A stretch of DNA of 7,485 nt from an uncultured Porphyromonadaceae bacterium (GCA_905212215.1 CAJMDR010000091.1:1-7485); one strand, 5' to 3'. Positions 1-6,175 are shown, counted from the stretch's first letter. Notes: generated by a model from the sequence alone, not told the origin. A program made the numbers and translations.

Positions 1-600
1 TTTTCTCCGGCATTGAAAGCGAAATATTTCGCACCAGGTGCAGAGATGAGTCCCGGCGCATTCTCTTGTTCGCTGAAACACATTTACATCTGCGAACAGA
101 TTGTGGAACGTAATCTACCCGGCGCCCTGGTGCTTGAAGACGATATCATTCTCCATCACTGTTTCCCCGCCGTTTTCCACCGCTCCATGCAGGAGCTACA
201 CGCCTGGCAGAAGAATTGTGGAGACAAGGGGGTCATTGCCAATTACGAAGATACCCGGCTGCGCTTCGTCGAGAGGTCGCGCCGCGAACACGGCAGGGTG
301 CTGTATCCGGGCCGTTCCGACCGTATGACGGGATGTTACTATATCGACAACCGTGCGGCGCAGATTCTGCTCGACACCATGCACAGGGAAGGGGGTATGG
401 ACCGCCCCATAGACCGGTATCACAACTATCTGCTGAAAAAAGGACTGATAGACTATCTGTGGTGCCAGCCCACGGTGGCGACGCAAGGCAGCCACAACGG
501 GCTGTACCGTTCCGGCATCAACCTGACCAAGACCCGCTTCCAGGAGCGCAAATGGCTTGTAACCCGGGAATACCGCCGTTTCCTATACTATCTCCGCTGA
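1..600 (+). CDS. Glycosyltransferase family 25 protein, 5' end cut by window
   Basis: C-terminal part of a GT25 (LPS glycosyltransferase, Pfam Glyco_transf_25 type) enzyme, which would transfer a sugar, often galactose, from a nucleotide sugar to a lipooligosaccharide or other surface glycan in the cytoplasm. Seen: the family block around MSPGAFSCSLKH followed by ALVLEDD, whose acidic EDD triad (136-144) is the expected nucleotide-sugar/metal site; then TGCYYIDNRAAQILLD, and near the C-terminus the QGSHNGLYRSGI block. The frame stays open to base 1, and the usual N-terminal strand (ca. 60-90 residues, with the FVINL-type start) is missing, so the true start lies upstream; the TTG at 13 is just an internal leucine codon. 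The C-terminus ends normally at TGA 598-600. It is convergent with the DUF695 gene, only 10 bp apart. Acceptor and donor cannot be read from the sequence. Confidence 0.85.
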   Translation, partial: FSPALKAKYFAPGAEMSPGAFSCSLKHIYICEQIVERNLPGALVLEDDIILHHCFPAVFHRSMQELHAWQKNCGDKGVIANYEDTRLRFVERSRREHGRVLYPGRSDRMTGCYYIDNRAAQILLDTMHREGGMDRPIDRYHNYLLKKGLIDYLWCQPTVATQGSHNGLYRSGINLTKTRFQERKWLVTREYRRFLYYLR

Positions 601-610
601 AACGGAAGTG

Positions 611-1045
611 TCAGTCGTCGTCGGAGGGCGCGATATAGGAGCGGTCGCGCATCTCGGTGTATTCCTCCCAGGCAGGGTCTTCGTATGCCTCTATCTGGAT
701 TGGCAGGGTGGGCAGCTCCTCCAGCGAGCGGTTGAGTATTGTGTTGAAGATGGAAAGGCGCTTGGTGTAGAACACCCAGTCGCGTTCGCCGTCGCCGGTA
801 TATATTCCTGTCATCACCGCCCCTTTGTTCTGCCTGAGTTCTTTCTGCAGTGCGTCGGTGGCCTGCTCCATGAGCTTGGAGTCTTCCAACGAGGGCATAC
901 CGCCTCCTTCGTAACGCCATATCACCTCCACGCGATACGGGTATTTCCCGCTGTCGCGGTATTTCTCCACTTCATCGCGGCCCGTAACCATTATTGTGTT
1001 TCCGTTCTCCGCTTCTGTGGGAGCGGTCCACCATGTCTCTGTCAT
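611..1045 (-). CDS. DUF695 domain protein
   Basis: Small soluble protein of 144 residues that matches the layout of DUF695, a family without known biochemical function. Seen: N-terminal tryptophans (residues 5-6), a YPYRVEVIWRYE strand (35-46), the turn GGGMPSLED (47-55) followed by an acidic helix, then TGIYTGDGERDWVFYTK (79-95), and the C-terminal DPAWEEY (123-129) typical of the family. There is no signal peptide or membrane segment. The tail ends in SDDD. The start is ATG at 1045; no other in-frame start fits better. It lies 28 bp downstream of the DUF2027-Smr gene on the same strand, so it is probably the last gene of the sufB-phoH cluster. No clear terminator is seen between its stop and the convergent glycosyltransferase. 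In many proteins DUF695 stands alone or beside other small domains; I infer no function. Confidence 0.8.
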   Translation of the reverse strand: MTETWWTAPTEAENGNTIMVTGRDEVEKYRDSGKYPYRVEVIWRYEGGGMPSLEDSKLMEQATDALQKELRQNKGAVMTGIYTGDGERDWVFYTKRLSIFNTILNRSLEELPTLPIQIEAYEDPAWEEYTEMRDRSYIAPSDDD

Positions 1046-1073
1046 AAATCTATAAGTCTCTAAGCTGGTGATG

Positions 1074-2309
1074 TTATTTCGCGGGCTGATGTACCGTCAC
1101 CAAAGTAGCGCCGAAGCCATATTCGGCGAAAGAGGCATCCTGCAGTTCCGCGGTAGGATATTTGCGTTTCAGCAGATCGAGCACGGCATGGCGCAGCACA
1201 CCGTTGCCTTTGCCATGGATGAAGATTATCTTCTGCCCTATACGGCGGCGGTTGTCGCGCATGGTGGCTTCCACAGCATCGAGCTGCATGGTAAGCATGT
1301 CGGTGTTCGACATCCCTGCTGTGGTGTCGGTAAGGGCGTGAATATGCAGATCCACTTCTATCGGCGGCAGAAGACGGTTGGGATTATCGGCAGGAGAAGC
1401 CTGCTTCTTGCTTTGGCGACCACGGTCCACACGATATTTCCCGCTCAGCTCACGTACAAGCCGTTTGTCGTTGGGAGTGGCGGTGGTGTTTACCTGACGG
1501 GTGGCATCGCCCAATTTCAGCGGCGATTCCGGGAGGTCGTCGCTCCCCATCTTCAGCTCCAGCACAGGGGTGGAGAAATACGTTCCGGGGCGGAAGCAAT
1601 GCAGCTTGTAGAACTTCGTCAGGTCCAGGCGCCTTGCCACGCTCACGGGAGCTTTCATGGCGAAGGGTTTGTCGGGCTTATAGGCGATGAACTGAAGTGC
1701 AAGACGGTAATATCCGGGCAGTTCCTCATGCGTGGGCTGCGCAAGGTCCGTCAGCTCGTTGGGTTCGGCGATTCCGGCATATACCGGCGTCCAGTTCTTC
1801 TCCTCCTCGGCGGAACGGAGCACCACGAAGCTGAGAGTATAGTTTGAATCGTTGACAAGAGTGAGGTTGAAGGCTGTGCGACCCAATTCCTTAATGTTCA
1901 GAGGCTCGAAAGCAAGGGCAATATTCAGCTTCTCGCCATGGGGAGTGTCGGGAGCCTTGGGCAATACGGGTTCCGGTTCCGGAGCGGGAGTAATATCCTT
2001 GGAAAAGACCGGTTCAGAGAGATGATTCTCTCCTCCTCTTCTCCCTCGACTCTCTCCTCCCCGGCTATTGGCTTGACTCTCTCCTCCTCTTCTTTCCTCG
2101 CGGCCCATGTCGAAGGCCTTCTGGTCGAACATCAGCTTTGCGGCCTGCGGTTTGCTGCCTGCCGGGAGCACCACCACAATCTCGTTGAGCGAGACAGGCA
2201 TCTCGAAGCCGTTGTCCTCGGCCACCCATGCCGTTTTCCCTTCTATCCTTGTTATCTTGCCTCCGCCTGTGGCGCTGAGGTAGCGTACTGTATCTCCTAT
2301 CTGTGCCAT
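1074..2309 (-). CDS. DUF2027 protein with C-terminal Smr domain
   Basis: Protein of 411 residues with three recognisable parts. Residues 1-50 (MAQIGDTVRY..., with TGGGKITRIEG) look like a small SH3/KOW-type beta barrel. Residues 125-275 are beta-rich and match the DUF2027 middle domain of Bacteroidota. Residues 318-408 are an Smr domain: the DLH motif is at 320-322 (within VDLHIH) and the HGKGNG motif at 365-370, followed by LRHAVLDLL. In the Smr family (MutS2, SmrB) these motifs form a nuclease site that cuts DNA or, in ribosome rescue, mRNA. Both motifs are present here, so activity is plausible but inferred. Linkers: 68-120, with three RGGE units and then a Pro/Glu stretch, and 290-312, which is basic. 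No signal peptide. Start ATG 2309, 20 bp after the phoH stop; a candidate attenuator lies in that junction. Likely a nucleic-acid or ribosome-associated protein. Confidence 0.87.
   Translation of the reverse strand: MAQIGDTVRYLSATGGGKITRIEGKTAWVAEDNGFEMPVSLNEIVVVLPAGSKPQAAKLMFDQKAFDMGREERRGGESQANSRGGESRGRRGGENHLSEPVFSKDITPAPEPEPVLPKAPDTPHGEKLNIALAFEPLNIKELGRTAFNLTLVNDSNYTLSFVVLRSAEEEKNWTPVYAGIAEPNELTDLAQPTHEELPGYYRLALQFIAYKPDKPFAMKAPVSVARRLDLTKFYKLHCFRPGTYFSTPVLELKMGSDDLPESPLKLGDATRQVNTTATPNDKRLVRELSGKYRVDRGRQSKKQASPADNPNRLLPPIEVDLHIHALTDTTAGMSNTDMLTMQLDAVEATMRDNRRRIGQKIIFIHGKGNGVLRHAVLDLLKRKYPTAELQDASFAEYGFGATLVTVHQPAK
2024..2090 (-). repeat. Triplicated 13-bp repeat coding for RGGE units
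   Basis: Three copies of GA(C/T)TCTCTCCTCC on the + strand start at 2024, 2048 and 2075 (spacing 24 and 27 bp). On the coding strand they give a strongly purine-rich tract and encode RGGES, RGGES and RGGEN (residues 74-95 of the DUF2027-Smr protein). The spacings are multiples of three, so copy changes would keep the frame. RGG units are common in RNA-binding disordered tails; that role is inference here. Confidence 0.8.
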
Positions 2310-2320
2310 TGGAATTGTCG

Positions 2321-2375
2321 AAAAAAAAATTACTGCTGCCCTTCCTGTTGCTCGGGAGCGTTGTTGCCGGGCAGC
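2321..2375 (-). terminator. Possible attenuator between phoH and the Smr gene
   Basis: Read on the - strand, the end of phoH carries GCTGCCC (2375-2369) and its exact complement GGGCAGC (2341-2335), a 7-bp GC-rich stem. Five bases later comes a run of nine T (2329-2321). The stem plus U-run resembles an intrinsic terminator overlapping the phoH stop codon. Against it: the loop is 27 nt (holding only a small GCT/AGC mini-stem), and the gene 20 bp downstream is evidently part of the same cluster. If real, it would lower rather than end transcription. Confidence 0.35.
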
Positions 2376-3340
2376 GAAGCCTCGAACTCGAGGATGGATG
2401 CCTTTTCGCGCGCCTGGTATGCGTCCACTATGCGCTGTACCAGCGGATGACGCACAATGTCCTTCTTCTCGTATTCAATAATGCCTATGCCGCGCACACC
2501 ACGCAGGATGCGCAAAGCCTGCAACAGGCCGCTCTGCACCGTGCGGGGAAGGTCTATCTGCGTGGTATCGCCTGTGATAATCATCTTGCCGTTCATGCCG
2601 AGGCGGGTCAGGAACATCTTCATCTGGTGCCGTGTGGTGTTCTGCGCCTCGTCGAGGATGATTACGGCGTCGTTGAGAGTACGTCCGCGCATAAAGGCAA
2701 GAGGAGCTATCTGTATGGTGTCGCTCTCTATGTATTCCTTCAGCTTCATGGGGGGCAGCATATCCTCCAGGGCATCGTAGAGCGGACGCAGATAAGGGTC
2801 TATCTTGTCCTTCATGTCGCCTGGGAGGAAACCGAGTTTCTCGCCGGCCTCCACGGCGGGACGCGAGAGGATGATGCGCTTTACAAGCTTGTTCTTCAGA
2901 GCGCTCACCGCCAGGGCGATGGCGATGTAGGTCTTTCCTGTTCCCGCGGGACCGAGGGCGAAGGTAAGGTCATTGTCGGCGAAGGAGCGCACCATTTTCT
3001 GCTGGTTGGCGTTGCGCGGCGAGATGGGGCGGCCGTTCTGCCCGAAGAGGATGACGCCGTCGGAGGCAACAGGCTTAGGCTCGTCGCCCTTGACTATGTC
3101 TACAATGTCCTCGGCGGTAAGCTTGTTGTACTTGCTGCCATATTCCTCCAGCTGTTTTATCTTGGCTTCGAAGGCACTCGTCTCCGACTCCTCCCCTATC
3201 ACTTTCAGCACATTGCCGCGGGCTGCCAGACGCAGTTTGGGAAAGAGATTCTTGATAAGGTTGATGTTGGCGTTGTTGACCCCGTAGAAAGTCTGAGGGT
3301 CGAGCCGGTCAAGTATAACGGTGCGTTCGGTTATAGACAT
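2330..3340 (-). CDS. phoH: PhoH-family ATPase (YbeZ-like)
   Basis: Cytoplasmic P-loop ATPase of 336 residues, the usual length for PhoH/YbeZ proteins. Seen: an N-terminal KH-like region (about 20-70: NINLIKNLFPKLRLAARGN, then LKVIGE), Walker A GPAGTGKT (130-137), Walker B with VIILDEAQN (226-234), and the family block GDTTQIDLP (257-265). The C-terminal 15 residues are Gln/Glu-rich and not conserved. In other bacteria YbeZ binds the endoribonuclease YbeY and takes part in RNA/ribosome maturation; PhoH relatives are sometimes RNA helicase-like. That role is known for the family and only inferred here. Start ATG 3340, preceded on the coding strand by an A-rich leader (AAACAATATACAC) of the kind used instead of a Shine-Dalgarno in Bacteroidota. 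It follows sufB by 11 bp and precedes the Smr gene by 20 bp, so it is probably cotranscribed with both. Confidence 0.93.
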   Translation of the reverse strand: MSITERTVILDRLDPQTFYGVNNANINLIKNLFPKLRLAARGNVLKVIGEESETSAFEAKIKQLEEYGSKYNKLTAEDIVDIVKGDEPKPVASDGVILFGQNGRPISPRNANQQKMVRSFADNDLTFALGPAGTGKTYIAIALAVSALKNKLVKRIILSRPAVEAGEKLGFLPGDMKDKIDPYLRPLYDALEDMLPPMKLKEYIESDTIQIAPLAFMRGRTLNDAVIILDEAQNTTRHQMKMFLTRLGMNGKMIITGDTTQIDLPRTVQSGLLQALRILRGVRGIGIIEYEKKDIVRHPLVQRIVDAYQAREKASILEFEASLPGNNAPEQQEGQQ

Positions 3341-3351
3341 GTGTATATTGT

Positions 3352-4818
3352 TTATCCTACGGAGCCTTCGAGGTTGATTTGCAGCAGTTTCTGCGCCTCC
3401 ACGGCAAACTCCATAGGGAGCTTGTTCATGACCTCTTTGGCATATCCGTTCACTATCAGCCCCACGGCCTCCTCGGCGGGAATGCCGCGTTGCTGACAGT
3501 AGAAAATCTGTTCTTCGTTGATTTTTGAAGTAGTGGCCTCATGCTCTGTTGTGGCGTCGTCGCATCCCACCTCTATATAGGGGAAGGTGTGAGCGCCGCA
3601 ACGGTCGCCGAGCAACAGGGAGTCGCACTGCGTGTAGTTGCGTGCCCCGCTCGCTCCGGGTGCCACTCGCACAAGGCCGCGGTATGAGTTCTGGCTCTCT
3701 CCGGCGGAGATGCCTTTGCTGACGATGGTGGAATGAGTATTGCGGCCCAGATGTATCATCTTGGTGCCGGTATCTGCCTGCTGGTAATTGCGGGTCAGCG
3801 CCACGGAATAGAACTCGCCTGTGGAGTTGTCGCCCTTCAGCACGCACGACGGATATTTCCATGTGATTGCGGAACCGGTTTCCACCTGCGTCCAGGAGAG
3901 CTTGGAGGCATGGCCACGGCAGAGGCCGCGCTTTGTGACGAAGTTATAGATACCGCCTCGACCTTCCTTGTCGCCGGCATACCAGTTCTGCACTGTCGAA
4001 TACTTCACTTCGGCGCGATCCTCGACTATTATCTCCACTATAGCGGCATGGAGCTGATTCTCGTCGCGCATCGGCGCGGTACAGCCTTCCAGATATGAGA
4101 CGTATGCGTCGTCGTCGGCCACTATCAGTGTGCGCTCGAACTGACCTGTTCCCGCGGCGTTGATGCGGAAATAAGTGCTCAGCTCCATAGGGCAGCGCAC
4201 TCCTTTGGGGATATATACGAAAGAGCCGTCGGAGAACACCGCCGAGTTCAGGGCCGCATAGAAATTGTCGCGATAGCTGACCACGGTACCGAGATATTTC
4301 TTCACCAGGTCGGGATAATCCTTCACAGCCTCGGAGATAGAGCAGAAAATCACGCCCAATTCCGCCAGTTTCTCGCGGTGTGTGGTCTTCACGCTCACGG
4401 AGTCCATTACGGCGTCCACGGCCACACCCGCCAACTTCTTCTGTTCCTGCAGCGAGATGCCGAGGCGGTTGAAGGGGTCGAGCAGTTCCGGGTCCACCTC
4501 GTCGAGGCTCTTCTTGAGTTCCTTCGGTTTCGGCGCGGCATAGTAGCTGATAGCCTGGAAGTCGATGGGAGGGATGTCGAGATGCGCCCAATGCGGCGGG
4601 GTGAGAGTGAGCCAGTAACGGTAGGCTTTCAAACGGAAGTCAAGCAGCCATTCCGGTTCCTTTTTCAGGCGCGAAATGGTGCGAATGGTCTCTTCCGACA
4701 GACCGGGGGGTACTATCTCCGTGTCTATGTCGGTAACGAATCCATATTTATAGTCGTCTTGTTCGGCGTGACGCAGCAGTTCTTCAGTCTGTGCTGCCTG
4801 AGTGTTTTCTGATGGCAT
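3352..4818 (-). CDS. sufB: Fe-S cluster assembly scaffold SufB
   Basis: Full-length SufB of 488 residues (the E. coli protein is about 495). Together with SufC (ATPase) and SufD it forms the SufBC2D scaffold, which takes sulfur from the cysteine desulfurase and builds nascent Fe-S clusters in the cytoplasm. Seen: [15 protein letters not shown] (206-220), [18 protein letters not shown] (242-259), NYTQCDS with C398, and [13 protein letters not shown] (425-437), ending in the typical [10 protein letters not shown]...LEGSVG. The spacing C398 to H426 equals that of E. coli C405 to H433, so the residues held to carry the nascent cluster appear intact; C246 is the likely match of the other key cysteine (C254). 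Start ATG 4818, after a 160-bp gap that probably holds its promoter. Odd: sufC, sufD and sufS, the usual partners, lie on neither side; secG is upstream and phoH is 11 bp downstream. Confidence 0.97.
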   Translation of the reverse strand: MPSENTQAAQTEELLRHAEQDDYKYGFVTDIDTEIVPPGLSEETIRTISRLKKEPEWLLDFRLKAYRYWLTLTPPHWAHLDIPPIDFQAISYYAAPKPKELKKSLDEVDPELLDPFNRLGISLQEQKKLAGVAVDAVMDSVSVKTTHREKLAELGVIFCSISEAVKDYPDLVKKYLGTVVSYRDNFYAALNSAVFSDGSFVYIPKGVRCPMELSTYFRINAAGTGQFERTLIVADDDAYVSYLEGCTAPMRDENQLHAAIVEIIVEDRAEVKYSTVQNWYAGDKEGRGGIYNFVTKRGLCRGHASKLSWTQVETGSAITWKYPSCVLKGDNSTGEFYSVALTRNYQQADTGTKMIHLGRNTHSTIVSKGISAGESQNSYRGLVRVAPGASGARNYTQCDSLLLGDRCGAHTFPYIEVGCDDATTEHEATTSKINEEQIFYCQQRGIPAEEAVGLIVNGYAKEVMNKLPMEFAVEAQKLLQINLEGSVG

Positions 4819-4836
4819 GGCGGGGTTATATGAATA

Positions 4837-4867
4837 GCAACGCCTTAGCGAGGCGCAGAGTTGCGCC
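4837..4867 (-). promoter_or_regulatory. Overlapping hairpins in the sufB leader
   Basis: Just upstream of the sufB start, two hairpins can form but not together. GGCGCA (4852-4857) pairs with TGCGCC (4862-4867) around a 4-nt loop; CGCCT (4841-4845) pairs with AGGCG (4851-4855) around a 5-nt loop, sharing bases 4852-4855. A third pairing, GCAAC (4837-4841) with GTTGC (4860-4864), also excludes the first. They would lie in the 5' untranslated leader, 19 or more bases before the ATG. Pairing is seen directly; a regulatory role is inference, and short GC-rich stems arise easily by chance. Confidence 0.35.
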
Positions 4868-4869
4868 GA

Positions 4870-4882
4870 CGAAGCTATTATA
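4870..4882 (-). promoter_or_regulatory. sufB: Possible sufB promoter (-10 region)
   Basis: The - strand reads TATAAT (4882-4877) running into TAGCTTCG (4877-4870). The latter differs by one base from the Bacteroidota -7 consensus TAnnTTTG. I see no good TTTG or TTGACA element at the expected distance upstream, so the call rests on this box, its place about 55-60 bp before the sufB start, and the fact that a new cluster begins here. The exact start site cannot be set from sequence. Confidence 0.3.
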
Positions 4883-4914
4883 ACATTTTCAGCTTAGGTT
4901 CGTATAGCAAGTCA

Positions 4915-4948
4915 AGCTCTCCGCCGGTATGTATGCCGGCGGAAAGCT
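4915..4948 (-). terminator. 13-bp stem hairpin between secG and sufB
   Basis: An inverted repeat: AGCTCTCCGCCGG (4915-4927) and CCGGCGGAAAGCT (4936-4948) around an 8-nt loop. On the + strand one position is a C/A mismatch; in RNA copied from the - strand that position becomes a G-U pair, so the 13-bp stem is unbroken in the direction of secG transcription. It lies 31 bp beyond the secG stop and is the likely 3' end structure of the lptE-secG cluster. No U-rich tail follows (TGACTTGC...), so it may act as an RNA-stabilising 3' hairpin or a Rho-linked end rather than a classic intrinsic terminator. Confidence 0.5.
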
Positions 4949-4962
4949 GCTATGTTGTCAGA

Positions 4963-4977
4963 GCCGGTAAATGCCGG
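4963..4977. repeat. Second GCCGGTA...ATGCCGG palindrome
   Basis: GCCGGTAAATGCCGG (4963-4977) repeats the core of the larger hairpin, GCCGGTATGTATGCCGG (4923-4939), 40 bp away and in the same orientation. Both are near-palindromes. It begins 2 bp beyond the secG stop on the - strand and could form a weaker hairpin (AGCCGG with CCGGTT, one G-U pair). It may be a duplicated 3' element or a paired protein-binding site; the sequence does not decide. Confidence 0.45.
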
Positions 4978-4978
4978 T

Positions 4979-5281
4979 TTATTTTGCGGGAGCCTGCTGG
5001 GGAGCGGCGGCAGGGGTCTGCTGGGTAGTTTCGGGCTTGATGCCGCTGGTAGCGATGGGCGACTTGATGGTGTAGGTCGAGAATATGCTCAGCAGGCAGA
5101 TGACGATTGCCAGGCCCCAGGTAGCTTTCTCTATGAAGTCGGTGGTCTTGCGGTAGCCCATGAACTGGTTGCCCTCGGAATAGTTCGAGGCCAGGCCTGC
5201 GCCTTTCGATTTCTGTATCAGAACGGCGCATATAAGCAGTATGCAGGCCAGAACTATCAGTATTGCAAAGAATACGTACAT
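4979..5281 (-). CDS. secG: Preprotein translocase subunit SecG
   Basis: Small inner-membrane subunit of the SecYEG protein export channel, 100 residues. Seen: transmembrane helix 1 at about 2-22 (YVFFAILIVLACILLICAVL), the family motif QKSKGAGL (23-30), a cytoplasmic loop ending in RKTTDFIEKATW (44-55), transmembrane helix 2 at about 54-72, and a Pro/Ala/Gln-rich tail (83-100) of low conservation. Start ATG 5281. It follows the unknown acidic protein by only 9 bp and is the last gene of the envelope cluster. After its stop (TAA, 4981-4979) come two palindromic elements before the sufB leader. Confidence 0.95.
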   Translation of the reverse strand: MYVFFAILIVLACILLICAVLIQKSKGAGLASNYSEGNQFMGYRKTTDFIEKATWGLAIVICLLSIFSTYTIKSPIATSGIKPETTQQTPAAAPQQAPAK

Positions 5282-5290
5282 TACTTTGTG

Positions 5291-6175
5291 CTATTGTTGG
5301 TTGTGTTGTTGTATTATTATCAGTTTTTTCAAAAACCGAATTTGGTCTGCAAAGTAAGTGCTTTTTTCCGGATTTTCCAAATTCAGTCTTGAGATTATCT
5401 CCAGAGCTTTGTTGTAGTTCCGGTTTTTGATCATCATTTTCGCCAGGGAGAGGGTTAGGGAATCGGGTTTGGAGGCCGGTTTTTCTTCTTCTATGGCGGC
5501 TTTTTCCTCTGTTACAGGATGCTCGCTTTCCGGTTGCTCTGCCGGAGAGGTTTCTTCCGGCCGGGTCTCGGCAACAAGGTCTTTCAAGGCATCGGGCACC
5601 CTTGCAGGCTGCTTGCTCACGGCAAGGAAGGCATCGATTCTGCTTGCGGTAGAGTCCGGGGAGGACGAGTCGGACAGGTCAGACGAGTCGGACAAGTCGG
5701 ACTTATCGGACGAATCGGGATTCCCGAGGTTCCCGAGGTTCTCGGGATTCCCGAGATTCTCGGAATTATCGGAAGAGGCGGTTTCCTCCGAGTCCTCCAA
5801 TGTCAGATGCTCGCTGGGGGTGGTGTCGAAAATCATGCGGGTAAGGAGGTCCGTCTCCTTGTCGTTGCCGGTTCCGAAACGGTCCAGGAAGGCATCAATG
5901 GTGTCGTTGGTGCTGAGCTTCACCGGGTGCATATCGGGGTAGAAGTCGGCGAAATCCGTCTCCGGGTCCAGCACATTTGCAAGAGCCTGCCGGTCGCCCA
6001 CCGCGAGCGCTATCATGGCGCGCAGTTTCTGCGCCTCCTCCGGCTCATTGACATTCTTTTCCAGACTCAGCAATGCCGGCCACACGAAATAGGGGTATTC
6101 GCGCAACATCGCCGCGAGCACTTCGGCATCGGCGCCCTGCGGATTGTTGATGACTTCCTGCCAGTCTATCTCCAT
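5291..6175 (-). CDS. Acidic protein of unknown function between lptE and secG, TPR-like C-terminus
   Basis: Protein of 294 residues of a type I recall between lptE and secG in Bacteroidales; its function is unknown. The N-terminal part (1-120) is helical and soluble (MEIDWQEVINNPQGADAEVL, EYPYFVWPALLSLEK). Residues 137-175 are a run of three-residue units (see the repeat entry), and 200-238 are Glu/Pro-rich and probably disordered. The C-terminus (239-290: SLAKMMIKNRNYNKALEIIS, then NPEKSTYFADQIRFLKKL) is a single TPR-like helical hairpin, so a protein-binding role is likely. The motif IDAFL occurs twice, at 93-97 and 180-184. No signal peptide or membrane segment, so it should stay in the cytoplasm. 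I chose ATG 6175 over the TTG at 6181: it leaves 13 bp after the lptE stop. Cotranscription with lptE and secG hints at, but does not show, a role in envelope biogenesis. Confidence 0.8.
   Translation of the reverse strand: MEIDWQEVINNPQGADAEVLAAMLREYPYFVWPALLSLEKNVNEPEEAQKLRAMIALAVGDRQALANVLDPETDFADFYPDMHPVKLSTNDTIDAFLDRFGTGNDKETDLLTRMIFDTTPSEHLTLEDSEETASSDNSENLGNPENLGNLGNPDSSDKSDLSDSSDLSDSSSPDSTASRIDAFLAVSKQPARVPDALKDLVAETRPEETSPAEQPESEHPVTEEKAAIEEEKPASKPDSLTLSLAKMMIKNRNYNKALEIISRLNLENPEKSTYFADQIRFLKKLIIIQQHNQQ
5651..5767 (-). repeat. 9-bp minisatellite, 13 units, in the lptE-secG linker gene
   Basis: Thirteen 9-bp units in perfect register. On the coding strand they encode NSE NLG NPE NLG NLG NPD SSD KSD LSD SSD LSD SSS PDS. 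On the + strand the right part repeats a TTCCCGAGG / TTCTCGGGA pattern and the left part GTCGGACRA. In the right part successive units are mutual inverted repeats, for example TCCCGAG (5731-5737) with CTCGGGA (5741-5747), and CTCGGG (5741-5746) with CCCGAG (5750-5755), each around 3 nt. Unit gain or loss would keep the frame. Confidence 0.9.

Noticed and set aside
13..15. TTG as start of the glycosyltransferase
   Set aside because: The frame is open upstream to base 1 and the N-terminal GT25 strand is missing, so the gene begins outside the window.
1068..1847. + strand open frame (259 codons) opposite the Smr domain
   Set aside because: It lies over the conserved Smr and DUF2027 coding sequence; its translation is Cys/His/Gly-rich without any motif.
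2303..3496. Long + strand open frame (397 codons) opposite phoH
   Set aside because: Its frame mirrors the conserved phoH gene, and the translation has no recognisable family. Long antisense frames are expected in GC-rich coding DNA.
4819..4978. Small gene or RNA gene in the secG-sufB gap
   Set aside because: No open frame with a credible start, no tRNA-like cloverleaf and no known riboswitch pattern; only the palindromes and hairpins described.
5651..5767. Possible CRISPR-like array
   Set aside because: The units are 9 bp, contiguous, without spacers, and read through in frame as part of a protein.
5427..5942. + strand frame with SDESDKSDLSDES-like repeats, resembling an Sdr adhesin
   Set aside because: It is the complement of the 9-bp minisatellite in the real - strand gene. 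The - strand frame has the TPR-like C-terminus, proper start and close operon spacing.
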